Source of the DNA: Papaver somniferum
Lineage: Eukaryota > Streptophyta > Magnoliopsida > Ranunculales > Papaveraceae
Reading direction: 5' to 3'
Length of the DNA stretch: 64,000 nucleotides
Assembly: GCF_003573695.1 (NCBI RefSeq)
Contig: NC_039360.1
Coordinates: 118,444,336 to 118,508,335, forward strand
The position numbers and the translations under genes are program-made. Under the pieces are notes generated by a model. The model had not been told where the DNA came from, made no database searches, and saw only the letters and a program-made list of their open reading frames with translations. Below, piece after piece: positions 1 through 11,278 of the stretch; positions within the stretch are counted from its first letter, which is position 1; the number at the start of each line of letters is the position of its first letter.

Positions 1-96
1 TGTCTAGTTGATTATCATAAAAAGTATATTACAGTTTGTCCATACAGATTGCTAAGCGAAATATTGGTTGGTGTTGTTAGACCCCCCGCTTTTTCA
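1..96 (+). mobile_element. 3' end of plus-strand copia-like LTR (nested)
   Basis: The first 96 bases match the last 96 bases of the solo LTR at 6284-8654, differing by one C in a C run, and end in the LTR terminus CTTTTTCA. The LTR end is followed directly by GTTTT and then by the reversed first 70 bases of a minus-strand LTR. This is the same junction as at 8654/8655, so it is the second copy of the same nested insertion; the rest lies left of the window. Confidence 0.85.
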
Positions 97-169
97 GTTT
101 TGATCACTAACATTGACAAACATGCTTGAGATAGCAACGCATGCGAGTTCGACCGAGCATGTTCTAACA
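97..169 (-). mobile_element. Start of minus-strand 3' LTR of element A (LTR3)
   Basis: Read on the minus strand this begins TGTTAGAACATGCTCGG, the 5' terminus shared by all LTRs of this family, and runs about 70 bases before being interrupted by the plus-strand LTR ending at 96. Bases 97-101 (GTTTT) are the right-hand target-site duplication of that insertion. It abuts a polypurine tract, so it is the 3' LTR of the minus-strand element whose internal region follows. Confidence 0.85.
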
Positions 170-181
170 ATCTCCCCTTTG
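170..181 (-). other. Polypurine tract of element A
   Basis: Minus strand reads AAAGGGGAGAT immediately before the LTR start TGTTAG, the expected second-strand primer site. The sister copy at 8730-8740 has one more G. Similar tracts recur nearby (about 489, 523 and 583). Confidence 0.8.
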
Positions 182-1889
182 TCAATTTTAGTGGAAAAAC
201 TATTAATACATATGGAATACACAAAAAATAGATAAATTAACTTTGTAGCTTCTGTTTCACAGCCTATCTTCATATCTTCAAATTACTCGAAATCTTCGTC
301 ACTTCCAAGTACTCTCTCCCAATGATCCCAAAGGTTGTAAGTTTAGCATCATTTGTTGAAAATCTGTAGCTATAACAACAAAAACAATAGTTCTCAATCA
401 TTGTTATACAGTTCATAGTATCATTATACAACGTCAAAGTTCAATTGTATCACAACTTCAACACAATACTATGGTGATATGTATCACTCCCCCTTAGTCA
501 ACTCCATCTCACATGGAAACCACTCCCCTTACATAATGATCCGAAAACCATATGTATTTGTAGTGTGAACTACATATTAATTCTCCCCTTTTTGTCAATA
601 AAATTGGCAAAGGTACAAGAACGGGATCCTAATGAAATTTCCGAAAGAGACATTTCATGACCAAAAGAAAGAACACACATCATCTTATTTAGATGCAATC
701 ATAAAGCCGAAGCTAAATGCATTCATCAAGGAGTTTAAAGATACAAGATAACCCCTATAATATTCCACAGCCGCACTCCCCACAAAGATTTGGCAATTAA
801 GCGCAAGTTCAAAAAGAACTCTCCCATAAATGTCATTCCCAAGGGAACAACAAGAGCGACCTTAATTTCGAAAGAAAAGAAGGATTTCTTTGGACATAAC
901 AAATCACATACAAGTATGAATTTGAATCCAAAATATTAAATTAACCACAAGAAGTTCATGATTAATTTAACCAAAATGCTCAACACAAGTAAACTTATGG
1001 AGACTTAAGAGCGCTCAATTAGATTAATCACAAGTAAACCCATAATTAATCTAATCGAAATACACACCAAATTAACCACAAAAGTAATCAATTTAATTGG
1101 TCATACTCACATAAGAGAGTCTATGGAGCAATGACTAAGTTAATCATGAAAACAATCAACCCAGTCATGAACGCTCAAACATAAGAAGACTTATGGAGTC
1201 ATAACTAAATAACCAAACAAGATGATTAGTTTAGTTCAAAATGCTCAACATAAAGTACCTTACGGAACAACAACAAGGCTAATCATAAAAATAATCAACT
1301 TGGTTGTTTCGTGCTCAACATAAGACACAATACGGATCCACACAGTAATACATAAAATATGGATCAGTGAAGATCAATTATTGCGGAATATACAAGGATT
1401 CATTCTATTTCCCATCACTATTTGCATAACGACATTAAATAGACATAATCCTTGCAAATAAAAGATTTTAACCTATATTCCATCAATAATTGACAATATA
1501 GGCTTAACTTTTGTATTTGTCAAAAGTCCATTCATTCTTTCATCAATACATGCTCATGAACGATTTTACTTTTGACAATATATGGGACAATCAAGTTCAC
1601 GGACGCAAACACACATATCCCATAACAATATTGAAATATATATTACCATAAAGATTAATACTGCAAAAATCATCTTCCAAACAATTTAGAATTAAAACCA
1701 ATAAATCTAAAAACATGAAGATGAAAACGTTGGACATAGCTATGTGTAATCATAATAATGGCTATTCCAAACTCTAGTTATTCTTTTAATAAAAACAAGA
1801 AAAATAGAAGATTTACTAGACAATAAGAGAAATCAACAAGTTAGGGAACAAAATCAGACTCCAGTGCCATGGCCGAACACGAACTAAGG

Positions 1890-2291
1890 TCAAATAGACG
1901 GTTCAGGATCCTCACGAGTCTTGGTGTCTTTGAGCTTGTTATTAGCAGCATACATTCCATTTTCAGAGAAGAGATTCTCTTTGTGAAGATAATTGATATG
2001 AGATTTTATGAGACCAGGGTCAGATGAAACCTTTTTCAACACATCAAGATTTTTCAGAGTATCAATGAGCTGCAGTTTTGCTTCCTAAAAATACTTAAGA
2101 AAGTCATGAACCACTTCAGCAGAAATCATATCATCCTTCTCAATATTCCCATGATTATATGCATAGTAACACGAGGAATTAGGATGATCTTCATCTACAA
2201 GGGTTCTTTTCTTCCTCCCTTCGGATTAAAAACCAATACCTTTATCAAGAAAGCCTTTAGCAAAACCACTCGATTGTGAAGAGGACGACAT
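1890..2291 (-). pseudogene. Extra small ORF near 3' end of element A
   Basis: An ATG at 2291 opens a frame of about 133 codons in the sense direction of the element. It starts MSSSSQSSGFAKGFLDKG, has a basic GRKKR stretch near residue 28, and ends in a charged, probably helical region (DFLKYF, LQLIDTLKNLDVLK, HKENLFSENG). Two in-frame stops interrupt this copy. The second copy at 10873-10461 keeps the helical part open but has a stop right after its ATG, and differs by an in-frame 12-base indel. I recognise no family. A TATA-like box 53 bases upstream suggests it was once expressed separately from gag. Confidence 0.5.
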
Positions 2292-2343
2292 TCTTGATAA
2301 ACAAAAATAACCTAGAGTACGGAAATGTGACTCAGTGGTTTGG

Positions 2344-2351
2344 TATTTATA
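2344..2351 (-). promoter_or_regulatory. Possible TATA box for the extra ORF
   Basis: Minus strand reads CATATAAATACC, ending about 53 bases before the ATG at 2291, a plausible distance for a plant core promoter plus short leader. It is conserved in the second copy at 10927-10934. Confidence 0.4.
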
Positions 2352-2837
2352 TGTTTTCTTAGGAAAGAAGACCTTTGGAGTTTACAAACTGTTGACTCGT
2401 GATGGTAACACACGTACACATACGAATACAACAAAACCCACCAAGAAAAACTAACAAAAACCTTTTGCTACAAAAATGGCTCAATAAATTTCATAACAGG
2501 AAGAAATCTAGAACACAAGTGTAGCAGACCATAAATACAAAAAGTCTTGCATCAAAATAGAGAAACGATACTAGACAACACAAATACTTTTTAGGCAATA
2601 TTGTATGTAGACACTAGTTTAGCTATAAACGATAAGAGGATAGCTCAACTAGACAAAACATCAAATCGCCATAGTATACCTGACTTTTACACATCTTGCT
2701 CAACAGGATTTTTATGAGCAAGTTCTCAACCCTTGTGATTAATTGGCACAAGTATGAGCACTGAGCTCATTAAGAGAATTGTGTTTCTGATCATGTCTCT
2801 TTTTCCTTCTAAATCTAGAAAGAGATCCCTTTTTATG

Positions 2838-3917
2838 TCAGAAATTATCATAAAACTTATTGTCGTCAAAATACGAGACATAGTTAGAGTTCTTACCAGA
2901 ATAATTTTGACTTGAGGAAGATGACAATCTGTCGACAATTTCTTTATATCCTTCAATCATCTCCATCAGGTTATTTCTCATATCATCAAGTTTTCTTCTT
3001 TCTTCTGGAATTTTGTTCACATTAAGCTAAATGTTATTTCCAGGGGAAACGACGTGCTCTTTCCTTGGACGATTCTTGTTAAGACTCCTATTCTGCTTTA
3101 GAGCATTTGAGGAACTCATTGAACTGACCTTCCTGGTAACGTACACAGGATAAGTATGAAAACCAACTGGTTTAGACATACGAATGTCAGTTACACCTTT
3201 GAGAATTAAGTCTAAGGTGTGTTGAAGTTGAACAAAGGAGGTTTTATTCAACCTAGAGTTTCCTTTTTGTTTAGCAGAGCCTTTTGCATCAAAAAGAGGC
3301 ATACTTTCTGATCACAAGTGTGATTATGCAAGGTAGTCTTAACAACCTCGTTAGGAGATTTCTTTCCTTCCATGTGATGTGGAACATCCTCGATCAATGG
3401 GAAATTCAGACACATTTTTTTTAACAGGAAGGGATTCCAATTTTACTTCTGGAGCTGGAAGGTTTTCAGGCGTAGCAGAAGTGCTTGGTATATTAGACTG
3501 CTTAGAGCATCCTTGAATAGAGAGTTTACTCAAGCGATGTTCAATTTCCAAAGCATCCTTTTTGACGCGAGCCTCAGGAGTCATACATGAAGAATGATCT
3601 TCAGTATTTTCTTTGAATTTTCAGTCTCTTATTACACCATGCAGAACATCGACATGGTATTTTAACCGATTAAATCTATCAGCTTGGATTCTAGCAAGAT
3701 TTAGAATCAAGACACTCTCTTCAGCTATTTCCCGTTCATTTAGAGAGATAGACTCTTTTGAAGGGTAATCGGAAATACTCATGTCGGATCCTGTCTGTCT
3801 TGTTGGAACACATGGTTCGTCTATATTCGAGATTGAGGAATCTTTCTATTTAATAGAGTTAGACAAGACAGAGCTTTTATTTCTGGTGACGCGTTTATCA
3901 GAGATACTATCGTCCAT
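2838..3917 (-). pseudogene. Decayed gag-like ORF of element A
   Basis: One minus-strand frame can be followed for about 360 codons from an ATG at 3917, some 50 bases after the primer site, to 2838. In-frame segments start at 3782 (MSISDYPSKESISLNERE), 3584, 3302 and 3020; all are whole codons apart, so decay is mainly by in-frame stops (for example TAG at about 3848 and 3027). The product would be rich in Lys, Ser and Asn and ends near a basic stretch (RFRRKKRHDQKH, about 2800). Its position after the primer site is that of gag, but I cannot see a zinc knuckle or a diagnostic gag motif, so the assignment rests on position. The segment is absent from the second copy because of a deletion. Confidence 0.5.
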
Positions 3918-3968
3918 CCTCAGATCGCTACAAACACAGACTTGTAAGGTCTTGAACGTGTTTGCCTT

Positions 3969-3981
3969 CTCTGATACCAAT
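3969..3981 (-). other. Primer binding site of element A
   Basis: Minus strand reads ATTGGTATCAGAG directly after the LTR end TTTTTCA. TGGTATCAGAGC is the standard plant copia primer site complementary to the initiator methionine tRNA 3' end. Confidence 0.85.
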
Positions 3982-6283
3982 TGAAAAAGCGGGGGTCTAA
4001 CAACCACACCCAATATTTCGCTTAGCAATCTGTATGAACAAACTCCAATATACTTTCTAAAGAATCGACTAGACAGTCAGACTCAATCTAGATAAAAGTA
4101 TATCAAAGGGTTTATATCTCAATCTCTCGATTTGATCTTTACTCAAGCAAATAGAAATCTGCGATTATTTATCAAAGAGAGATAACTTGGATGGTACCAA
4201 AGACCAATATCCAAGTGTCAGTCATTTTAAATCAACAACCAAAAAGGTCGGATATTCTAATTGATTGAACAACGCACAACCTGTATTATTTCAGTTATAT
4301 AAACAAATATAATGCGGAATAGAAATAACACAAACACCAGAATTTTATTAACGAGGAAACCGCAAATGCAGAAAAACCCCGGGACCTAGTCCAGATTGAA
4401 CATACATTGTATTAATCCGCTACAGACACTATCCTAATCCAAACTAACTTCTGTCTGCACTGTAGTTCAACCCCAATCAATTTCACACTGATCCAAGGTA
4501 CAGTTATCCTCCTACGCCTCTGATCCCAGCAGGATACTGCGCACTTGATTCCCTTAGCTGATCTCACCCACAACTAAGAGTTGCTACGACCCAAAGTCGA
4601 AGACTTTAATAAACAAATCTGTATCACACAGAAAAGTCTATGATAATAGATAAATCCGTCTCCCATGAATATACCTACGACTTTTGTTCCGTCTTTTGAT
4701 AAATCAAGGTGAACAGGAACCAATCAATAATACCGGATTTATATTCCCGAAGAACAACTTAGTATTATCAATCACCTCACAATAATCTTAATCGGCGCAG
4801 TGAAAAAAGATATTGTGTAATCACAAACGATGAGACAAAGTTTGTTTGTGATTACTTTTATATCTTGCCTATCGGAGATATAAAATCTCAAGCCAATTAT
4901 TTCAATTGTACTCGTACGATAGAAGATGCAAGATCAGATCACACAACTACAAGAAAAGTAGTATCGGTCTGGCTTCACAATCCCAATGAAGTCTTTAAGT
5001 CGTTAACCTGGTTTAGAAGAAGAAACCAAAGGTTAAAGGAGAATCGACTCTAGCTTAGCACAACTAGTATCACACAGAATGTGTGGGGATTAGGTTTCCC
5101 AGTTGCTAGAGTTCTCCCTTATATACACTTTCAAATCAGGGTTTGCAATCAATGTTAGCTTAGTAACAAAGCATTCAATATTCACCGTTAGATGAAAACC
5201 TGATTAGATTCAAGTTAATATTTCTCAACCGTTAGATCAAAAACGTAGCTTGTCACACACAAATGAAATGTCCAATTTTGGTTTTATAAACCGTACCCAA
5301 ACATTAACATTTGTTGGTTCAATAAGTCAACCAAATGGTTAGCCATATGATTACTCTCATATCAACCTTATTCTTCTTCACCATAACTAGTTCAAATGAC
5401 TCAAATGAACTAGTTAGAGAGTAGTTCAATTGCAAGGAAATCTTATGTAACTACACAATACACAATTGAAGCAAAATCGGTTTGATTCACTCTAATCGGT
5501 TCATTAACTTTATAGCCACGGTTTGCAAAAGCATTCCTTAGTTTATTTAAACATTAGTTCAAGAACAACCGACTTTAGATATAACCTGCTCAAGTTCGCG
5601 GACTGGGTTCGCGGACTTAAGCTCATGGAGGGAGTACACAAACTCCAGCAGAAAATCTCGGGACGAGAAGTTCCGCAAGTTCGCGGACTGAGTTCGCAGA
5701 CTTGGCTCACGCCACTTCCATTTCTCTTGATCAACAAAGTTCGCAAACTTTGGTTCAAGGAATAAGGACTTATACATATATGTGTTTCCACAATAATGCT
5801 TATATCCTACCAATGGCTATGTAATCTAAACTCTCATTTCAATCTTTGAAACATTCTCAGAGGACGGATATAGCCGTTATTCACAGATCATTTTTCGTCA
5901 GAGCAATTTTCAAAGTGATTGAAACATAACATGACTTTCGTCACTAGTTAAAGATAAATTCGGCTAAAGCGAAAGCTTACCAACACATATTTCGAGAAAT
6001 AAATAGGCGAGATAAACTCGGCTCGAAATAGCAAATGTGTATAATGAAAGTCTATATGTCAAAACGACTTTTGTCTCAAGAGTAGGAGATATAGTAAATA
6101 GACTTTTGAGTGACAGATAAGTTCAAGTCTCCACATACCTTTTAGTCGATAAAGATCCACCAGTTCCTTGAGTAGTCCTTCGTCTTGTATGATGATTTCC
6201 TTGGAGTCTTTAGCTCAATTACACTTTCTATCCTAATCTGAGACCTTTAGCTATGTAGGATAGAAATCAAGACTTATAGTTTT
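3982..6283 (-). mobile_element. Minus-strand LTR2, larger part (interrupted)
   Basis: On the minus strand this is the LTR from about base 71 to its end (TTTTTCA at 3982). Its first 70 bases lie at 8660-8729, beyond the nested plus-strand solo LTR. Rejoined it would be about 2372 bp, almost exactly the solo LTR's 2371 bp. It serves both as the 5' LTR of element A and as the 3' LTR of element B. Minus-strand TATA-like sequence GTATATAAGG lies near 5117-5128. Bases 6279-6283 (GTTTT) are the left target duplication of the nested insertion. Confidence 0.9.
5590..5760 (-). repeat. Short GTTCGCGGACT motif cluster in LTR2
   Basis: Five or six imperfect copies of AGTTCGCGGACT (reverse AGTCCGCGAACT) occur in the U3 part of the LTR. 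The second LTR copy (12610-12785) and the solo LTR (6876-7044) have them too; the LTR at 13824 has a different motif at the same place. Confidence 0.6.
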
Positions 6284-6875
6284 TGTTAGAGCATAGCTCG
6301 GTCGACCTCGCACGCGTTGCTATCTCAAGCATGTTTGTCAATGTTAGTGATCAAAAATATGAGTCTTGATAGCCTACATAGCTAAGTCTCGGACTAGGAT
6401 AGAAAAGTGTAGTTGAGCTCAAGGACTTTACAACGACGAAGATCTACTCAAGGAACCGTGGAACTTCATCAACAAAAAGGTATGTGGAGACTTGAACTTA
6501 TCTATCACTCAAAAGTCTATCTCTTCTATCTCCTACTTCTTCTGAGACAAAAGACGTATGCTATATAGGCGGTATCATACACATTTGATATTTCGAGCCG
6601 CGTATATCTCGCCTATCTATATCTCGAAATCATGTGTTGGTAAAGCGTTTCGCTTTGATTAAGTTTATCTACACCTAGTGACGAAAGTCATAAAAAGTTT
6701 CAATTACTTTGAGAATTGCTCTGACGCGAAACGGTCTGTGAATAACGGCTATATAACGTCCTCTGAGAATGTCTCAATGATTGAAATGAGAGTTTAGATT
6801 ACATAACCATGTATTCCTTAATACGAAGTTTTCGAACTTTGTTGATTGAGAGAAACCATAGGAATTGGCTTTCCC

Positions 6876-7044
6876 AAGTCCGCGAACCCAGTCCGCGAAC
6901 TGACGGAAGTTCTTGTACCGAGAATTTTTGCTGGGATTTTTCAAAAACTCGTTTGTGTGTAAGTCCGCGAACTGGCGAAAGTTTCTTTGCCGAGATTTTC
7001 AGCTGAGTTTGGAAAACTCCGCCGTTTCCCTTAAGTCCGCGAAC
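6876..7044 (+). repeat. AGTCCGCGAAC motif cluster in solo LTR U3
   Basis: Four copies of AGTCCGCGAAC occur at about 6876, 6890, 6961 and 7033, in the U3 part of the LTR upstream of the TATA-like sequence. They could be an enhancer array or simply variable repeats. Confidence 0.6.
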
Positions 7045-7514
7045 TTGATTGTGAGCTTAAGTGGTTATGATCTAAAGATGTGCTCTGAACATGAAACTTA
7101 AATTACTAAGGAATGTTTTATGCAAACCGTGGCTATAAAGTTCATGATCTGATTCAATCGAATCGAATCATCTTTGTTTCAATTGTGTCTTGTGTAGTTA
7201 CATAAGATCTCATAGCAATTCAACAACTCTTTAACTAGTTCATTTGAGTCAATTGAACTAGTTATGGTGAAGAAGAACAAGGTTAATATGAAATGCTCAT
7301 ATGGTTAACCTTTTGGGTTACTATGTTGAAACAACATACACGTACACGTTTGGGCATGGTTTTCACAAACCCAGTAAACGTCTACCCAAGTGTGTGTGAC
7401 AAGCAAAGTTTTCGATCCAACGGTTGAGAAATATTAGCTTGAATCTAAATCAGGTTTTCATCTAACGGTGAATATGGATTTCTTTGTAACTAAATTAAAA
7501 CCCTGATATGAAGG

Positions 7515-7525
7515 CTATATAGAGG
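7515..7525 (+). promoter_or_regulatory. TATA-like box of solo LTR
   Basis: CTATATAGAGG lies where related LTRs keep CTATATAGGG (15159-15168) and, on the minus strand, GTATATAAGG (5117-5128 and 12145-12155). Confidence 0.5.
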
Positions 7526-8654
7526 AGACATATAGCATTGTGCAAAACTAATCCCCACACGTCTGTGTCATACTAGTGCTCTCGCTAGAGTCGATTCTCC
7601 TTTAACCTTTGGTTTTCTTCTCTAAAACCAGGTTAACGACTTAAAGACTTCATTGGGATTGTGAAGCCAGACCGATACTACTTTTATCGTAGTTGTGTGA
7701 TCTGATCTTGCATCTTCTATCGTACGAGTACAATCTTTGATTGGCTTGAGATCATGAGAGTTCTCCGATAGGCAAGATAAAGAAGTCACAAACATCTTGG
7801 TCTCACTGTTTGTGATTCCTCGACAAACCGCTTGTGTAGTCAGGAAGGATTGTAGAGAGGTGATTGATTAATCTAGGTTGTTCTTCAGGAATATAAGACC
7901 GTATTATCAATTGGTTCCTGTTCACCTTGATTTCATATCTTAAGACGGAACAAAACCTAGGGTTTATTTGTGGGAGACAGATTTATCCTTTGATAGACTT
8001 TTCTGTGTGGGACAGATTTGTTTTATTATCAAGTCTGGGATTTTGGGTTGCAGCAACTCTTGGTTGTGGGTGAGATCAGCTAAGTGAATCAAGTGCGAAG
8101 TATCCTGCTGGGATCAGAGGTGTAGGAGTACAACTGTACCTTAGATTGGTGGGAGACTGATTGGGATTCAACTATAGTCCAGTCCGAAGTTAGCTTGTAG
8201 TAGGCTAGTGTCTGTAGCGGCTAAATACAGTGTGTATTCAATCTGGATTAGGTCCCGGGGTTTTTCTGCATTTGCGGTTTCCTCGTTAACAAAACTTCTG
8301 ATGTCTGTGTTATTTCTTTTCCGCATTATATTTTTTATATAATTGAAATAATACAGGTTGTGCGTTAAGATCATCAATTGGAAATCCAACCTTTGGTTGT
8401 TGATTGATATTGATTGATCCTTGGATATTGGTGTTTGGTACCTTCCAAGTTATCTCTCTTTGATAAAGACTCACAGATTTCCATTTGCTTGAGTAAAGAT
8501 CAAATTGAGAGATTGAGATATAAAATCTTTGATATATCTTTTTATTGATTGAGTCTAACTGTCTAGTTGATTATCATAAAAAGTATATTACAGTTTGTCC
8601 ATACAGATTGCTAAGCGAAATATTGGTTGGTGTTGTTAGACCCCCGCTTTTTCA

Positions 8655-8729
8655 GTTTTGATCACTAACATTGACAAACATGCTTGAGATAGCAACGCAT
8701 GCGAGTTCGACCGAGCAATGTTCTAACAA
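8655..8729 (-). mobile_element. First 70 bases of minus-strand LTR2 plus target duplication
   Basis: This is the LTR start (minus-strand TGTTAGAACATTGCTCGG) separated from the rest of LTR2 (3982-6283) by the solo LTR. GTTTT at 8655-8659 is the right target duplication. A polypurine tract follows at 8730. Confidence 0.9.
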
Positions 8730-11278
8730 TCTCCCCCTTTGTCAATTTTAGTGGAAAAACTATTAATACATATGGAATACAAAAAATAAATAAATTAACT
8801 TTTGTAGCTTCTATTCCACATGCTTAATCTTCAACATTACTCGAAATCTTCGTCACTTCCAAGTACTCCAATGATCCCAAAGGTTGTAAGTTTAGCATCA
8901 TCGTTGTTGAAAATCCGTAGCTATAACAACAAGAAAACAATAGTTCTCAATCATTGTTATACAATGTCATAGTATCATTATACAGCGTCAAAGTTCAATT
9001 GTATCACAACTTCAACAACAACACTATGGTGATATGTATCACTCCCCCTTAGTCAATACTCCATTTCACATGGAAACCACTCCCCCTTACATAATGATCC
9101 GAAAACCATATGTATTTGTAGTGTGAACTACATATTAATTCTCCCCCTTTTTGTCAATAAAATTGGCAAAGGTACAAGAACGGGATCCTAATGAAATTTC
9201 CGAAAGAGACATTTCATAACCAAAAGAGAGAACACACATCATCTTATTTAGATGCAATCATAAAGCCGAAACTAAATGTATTCATCAAGGAGTTTAAAGA
9301 TACAAGATAACCCCTATAATATTCCACAGCCGCTCCCCACAAATATTTGGCAATTAAGCGCAAGTTCAAAAAGAACTCTCCCCCATAATATGTCATTTCC
9401 CAAGGGAACAACAAGAGAGACCTTAATTTCGAAAGAAAATAAGGATTTCTTTGGACAAAACAAATCACATACAAGTATGAATTTGAATCCAAAATATTAC
9501 ATTAACCACAAGAAGTTCATGATTAATTTAACCAAAAATTCCCAACACAAGTAAACTTATGGAGTCTTAAGAGCGCTCAATTAGATTAATCACAAGTAAA
9601 CCCATAATTAATCTATTCGAAATACACTACCAAATTAACCACAAAAGTAATCAATTTAATTTGTCATACTCACATAAGAGAGTCTATGGAGCAACGACTA
9701 AGTTAATCATGAAAACAATCAACCCAGTCATGAACGCTCAAACATAAGAAGACTTATGGAGTCATAACTAAATAACCAAACAAGATGATTAGTTTAGTTC
9801 AAAATGCTCAACATAAAATACCTTACGGAACAACAACAAGTCTAATCATAAAAATAATCAACTTGGTTGTTTCGTGCTCAACATAAGACACATTACGGAT
9901 CCACGCACTAATACATAAAATATTGATCAGTGAAGATCAATTACTGCGGAATATACAAGGATTCATTCTATTTCCCATCACTATTTGCATAACGACATTA
10001 AATAGACATAATCCTTGCAAACAAAAGATTTTAACCTATATTCCATCAATAATTGACAATATAGGCTTAACTTTTGTATTTGTCAAAAGTCCATTCATTC
10101 TTTCATCAATACATGCATATCAATTCATGAATGACTTTACTTTTGACAAGATATGGGACAATCAAGTTCACGGACGCAAACACACATATCCCATAACAAT
10201 ATTGCAATATATAAAACCATAAAGATTAATACTTCAAAAATCATCATCCAAACAATTTAGAATTTAAACCAATAAATCTAAAAACATGAAGATGAAAATG
10301 TTAGACATAGCTATGTGTAATCACAATAATGGTTATTCCAAACTCTACTTATTCTTCTAATAAAAACAAGAAAAATAGAAGATTTACTAGACAATAAGAG
10401 AAATCAACAAGCTAGGGAACAAAAGCAGACTCCAGTGCCATGGCCGAACACGAACTAAGGTCATATAGACAGTTCACGATCCTCACGAGTCTTGGTGTCT
10501 TTGAGCTTGTGATTAGCAGCATACATTCCATTTTCAGAGAAGAGATTCTCTTTGTGAAGATCATTGATGTGAGATTTTATGAGACCAAGGTCAGATGAAA
10601 CCTTTTTCAACTCAGTTTTCAACACATCAAGATTTTTCAGAGTATCAATGAGCTGCAGTTTTGCTTCCCCAAAATACTTAAGAAAGTCATGAACCACTTC
10701 AGCAGAAATCATATCATCCTTCTCAATATTCTCTTGAGTATATGCATAGTAACACGAGGCATTAGTATGATCTTCATCTACAAGGATTCTTTTCTTCCTC
10801 CCTTCGGATTAAATACCAATACCTTTATCAAGAAAGCCTTTAGCAAAACCACTCGATTGTGAAGAGGACTACATTCTTGATAAACCAAAATAACCTAGAG
10901 TACGCAAACGTGACTCAGTGGTTTGGTATTTATATGTTTTCTTAGGGAAGAAGACCTTTAGGGTTTACAAACTGTTGACTCGTGATGGTAACACACGTAC
11001 ACATACGAATACAACAAGACCTACAAACAAAAACTAACAAAAACCTTTTGCTACAAAAATGGCTCAATAAATTTCATAACAGAAAGAAATCTAGAACACA
11101 AGTGTAGCAGACCATAAATACAAAAAGTCTTGCATCAAAATAGAGAAACGATACTAGACAACACAAAAACTTTTTAGGCAATATTGTCTGTAGACACTAG
11201 TTTAGCTATAAACGATAAGAGGATAGCTCAACTAGACAGAACATCAAATCGCCACAGTATACCTGACTTTTACACATC
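8730..11278 (-). mobile_element. Internal region of element B (deleted copy)
   Basis: This is near-identical to 170-2697 of element A, but it jumps directly to sequence matching 4256 onward. It has therefore lost about 1.56 kb: the gag-like ORF, the primer site and the last 275 bases or so of the 5' LTR. It carries the polypurine tract (8730-8740), the AT-rich stretch, and the small extra ORF with its TATA-like box (10927-10934). Without a primer site this copy cannot be reverse transcribed. Confidence 0.85.
10461..10873 (-). pseudogene. Extra small ORF of element B
   Basis: Second copy of the frame at 1890-2291. From residue MISAEVVHDFLKYFGEAKLQ (10712) to 10461 it is open for 83 codons and looks helical and charged. 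The upstream ATG (10873) is followed at once by a TAG, and another stop lies before the basic GRKKR stretch. Function unknown. Confidence 0.45.

Larger units (their letters stand above)
170..3981 (-). mobile_element. Internal region of element A (non-autonomous copia-like)
   Basis: This 3.8-kb segment lies between the primer site (3969-3981, minus strand) and the polypurine tract (170-181). It has a decayed gag-like frame next to the primer site (3917-2838) and a short second ORF near the 3' end (2291-1890). I see no protease, integrase, reverse transcriptase or RNase H, so the element could move only with proteins supplied in trans. The long LTRs and the initiator-Met type primer site TTGGTATCAGAG fit a Ty1/copia element, possibly of the SIRE/Maximus type; the lineage is inferred because no pol is available. 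About 200-1890 is AT-rich and without a convincing reading frame. Confidence 0.8.
6284..8654 (+). mobile_element. Plus-strand solo LTR nested in LTR2
   Basis: A 2371-bp sequence starts TGTTAGAGCATAGCTCGG and ends CGCTTTTTCA, the termini of the surrounding family but in the opposite orientation. It is flanked by the perfect 5-bp direct repeat GTTTT (6279-6283 and 8655-8659). No primer site, internal region or second LTR is present, so it is a solo LTR left by recombination between the ends of an element that inserted in its own relative. It forms a roughly 2.3-kb inverted repeat with LTR2. A TATA-like CTATATAGAGG is at 7515-7525, and the conserved block near 8250-8290 (CCGGGGTTTTTCTGCATTTG) is shared by every LTR of the family here. 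Confidence 0.93.

Noticed and set aside
4865..5053. 62-codon plus-strand frame repeated at 11892
   Set aside because: It is inside the LTR of the copia-like element on the antisense strand; repetition reflects LTR copies, not a conserved gene.
9923..10222. 99-codon plus-strand open frame in element B
   Set aside because: Antisense to the element; the near-identical copy at about 1370-1650 is broken, and the sequence is AT-rich without motif.
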